Shown: in pieces, positions 5,299 through 5,883 of the stretch | Numbering within the stretch: the first letter of the stretch is position 1 | Layout: each line of letters begins with the position of its first letter | Assembly: GCA_041655255.1 (NCBI GenBank) | Contig: JBBAFS010000087.1 | Coordinates: 1-5,883, forward strand | Source: JBBAFS01 sp041655255 | Lineage (GTDB): Bacteria; Spirochaetota; Spirochaetia; Sphaerochaetales; Sphaerochaetaceae | Reading direction: 5' to 3' | DNA: 5,883 bases | Position numbers and translations under genes: made by a program | Notes under the pieces: model-generated | What the model was told of the DNA's origin: nothing | The model's database searches: none | What the model saw: only the letters and a program-made list of their open reading frames with translations

Positions 5299-5363
5299 GT
5301 CCATTTGCAGGGAGTTCAACAAGTTTTGGTGTTGGAAAAAGAGGCGTCCGTTATTGCAAAAAA

Positions 5364-5369
5364 AGAGGA
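5364..5369 (+). promoter_or_regulatory. Shine-Dalgarno site of the EF-G gene
   Basis: AGAGGA lies 6 nt before ATG 5376. It favours this start over the out-of-frame ATG at 5372 and over the in-frame Met7 codon at 5394. Confidence 0.75.
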
Positions 5370-5375
5370 ATATGT

Positions 5376-5883
5376 ATGTCAGAGATAACAAGAATGAGAA
5401 ATATTGGTATTAGTGCCCATATTGACTCAGGAAAAACTACATTATCAGAGAGAATTCTGTACTACTCAAATCGAATCCACGCTATTCACGAAGTGCGTGG
5501 TAAAGATGGTGTTGGTGCAACAATGGACTCGATGGAACTTGAGCGTGAGCGGGGAATCACCATTGCGAGTGCCGCAACGAACGTTACTTGGAAAGATCAT
5601 CCTATTAACGTTATTGATACTCCCGGACACGTCGACTTTACCATTGAGGTAGAGCGTTCTTTACGTGTCTTAGATGGAGCTATCTTAGTGCTCTGTTCTG
5701 TTGCTGGAGTTCAATCTCAGTCGATTACAGTCGACCGACAAATGAAACGATATAAAGTTCCCAGAATCGCATTTGTGAATAAGTGTGACCGTACGGGAGC
5801 GAACCCCTATCGAGTAAAAGATCAGTTAGTTGAAAAACTCGATTTGAATGCGGTATTGATGCAAATCCCTATTGGATTAGAAG
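5376..5883 (+). CDS. fusA: Elongation factor G, spirochaete/mitochondrial EF-G1 type (5' part, cut by window end)
   Basis: N-terminal 169 codons of a translational GTPase that drives tRNA-mRNA translocation on the ribosome; a full gene would be about 670-700 codons. GTPase motifs are intact: G1 AHIDSGKTT (14-22), G2 with RGITI (59-63), G3 DTPGH (81-85) and G4 NKCD (135-138). The segment from H38 to T62 (HEVRGKDGVGATMDSMELER then ERGIT) is the signature shared by mitochondrial EF-G1 and spirochaete EF-G1. Ordinary bacterial EF-G instead has IDAGKTT and a shorter, different stretch before RGITI. In Borrelia, two EF-G proteins divide translocation and ribosome recycling; by resemblance this would be the translocase. 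That assignment is inference from the N-terminus alone. The frame stays open upstream to 5193 without an ATG, but the SD at 5364 and the family start favour 5376. It is divergent from the HIT operon. Confidence 0.95.
   Translation, partial: MSEITRMRNIGISAHIDSGKTTLSERILYYSNRIHAIHEVRGKDGVGATMDSMELERERGITIASAATNVTWKDHPINVIDTPGHVDFTIEVERSLRVLDGAILVLCSVAGVQSQSITVDRQMKRYKVPRIAFVNKCDRTGANPYRVKDQLVEKLDLNAVLMQIPIGLE

Noticed and set aside
5193..5375. In-frame open extension upstream of the EF-G start (about 61 codons, beginning after a TGA)
   Set aside because: No ATG, no SD-supported start, and the family begins a few residues before RNIGISAHID; the SD at 5364 fixes the start at 5376.
5305..5388. 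Short frame beginning with TTG (HLQGVQQVLVLEKEA-like) that runs into the start of EF-G
   Set aside because: Non-ATG start, no good SD and no recognisable protein; likely chance.

Overview
The window is a compact, moderately AT-rich bacterial chromosomal segment that most likely comes from a spirochaete. Two independent signals point there. The phenylalanyl-tRNA synthetase genes pheS and pheT are of the archaeal/eukaryotic type (512 and 572 aa), which spirochaetes carry in place of the usual bacterial form. The EF-G fragment at the right end has the 'IDSGKTT ... HEVRGKDGVGATMDSMELERERGITI' signature of the mitochondrial EF-G1-like / spirochaete EF-G1 group and closely resembles, from memory, Borrelia and Treponema EF-G. 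Genus cannot be fixed from the sequence alone.

Layout, left to right. (1) 65-568 (+): a flavin reductase-like FMN-binding protein. (2) 569-650: an 82-nt gap with a candidate promoter and two perfect palindromes, the second touching the pheS Shine-Dalgarno sequence. (3) 651-3907 (+): pheS-pheT, joined by a 1-nt TAATG overlap and a strong SD inside the end of pheS. (4) 3897-5114 (-): three genes read right to left: a HIT-family nucleotide hydrolase/transferase, a small Cys-rich protein of unknown function, and a BCP-type peroxiredoxin. The last overlaps the 3' end of pheT tail-to-tail by 11 bp. (5) 5115-5375: a 261-nt divergent intergenic region with candidate promoters in both directions and an 11-codon Leu-rich mini-ORF. 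(6) 5376-5883 (+): the first 169 codons of the EF-G gene, cut by the window edge.

Functionally this is mostly housekeeping: tRNA charging and ribosome translocation flank a small operon that looks concerned with nucleotide hydrolysis and peroxide detoxification. No mobile element, CRISPR array, tRNA or rRNA gene was seen. I do not see an undescribed multi-gene system. The points worth a second look are regulatory architecture (pheS leader, EF-G leader, gene junctions), the uncharacterised Cys-rich protein, and the non-standard lineage of the translation genes.
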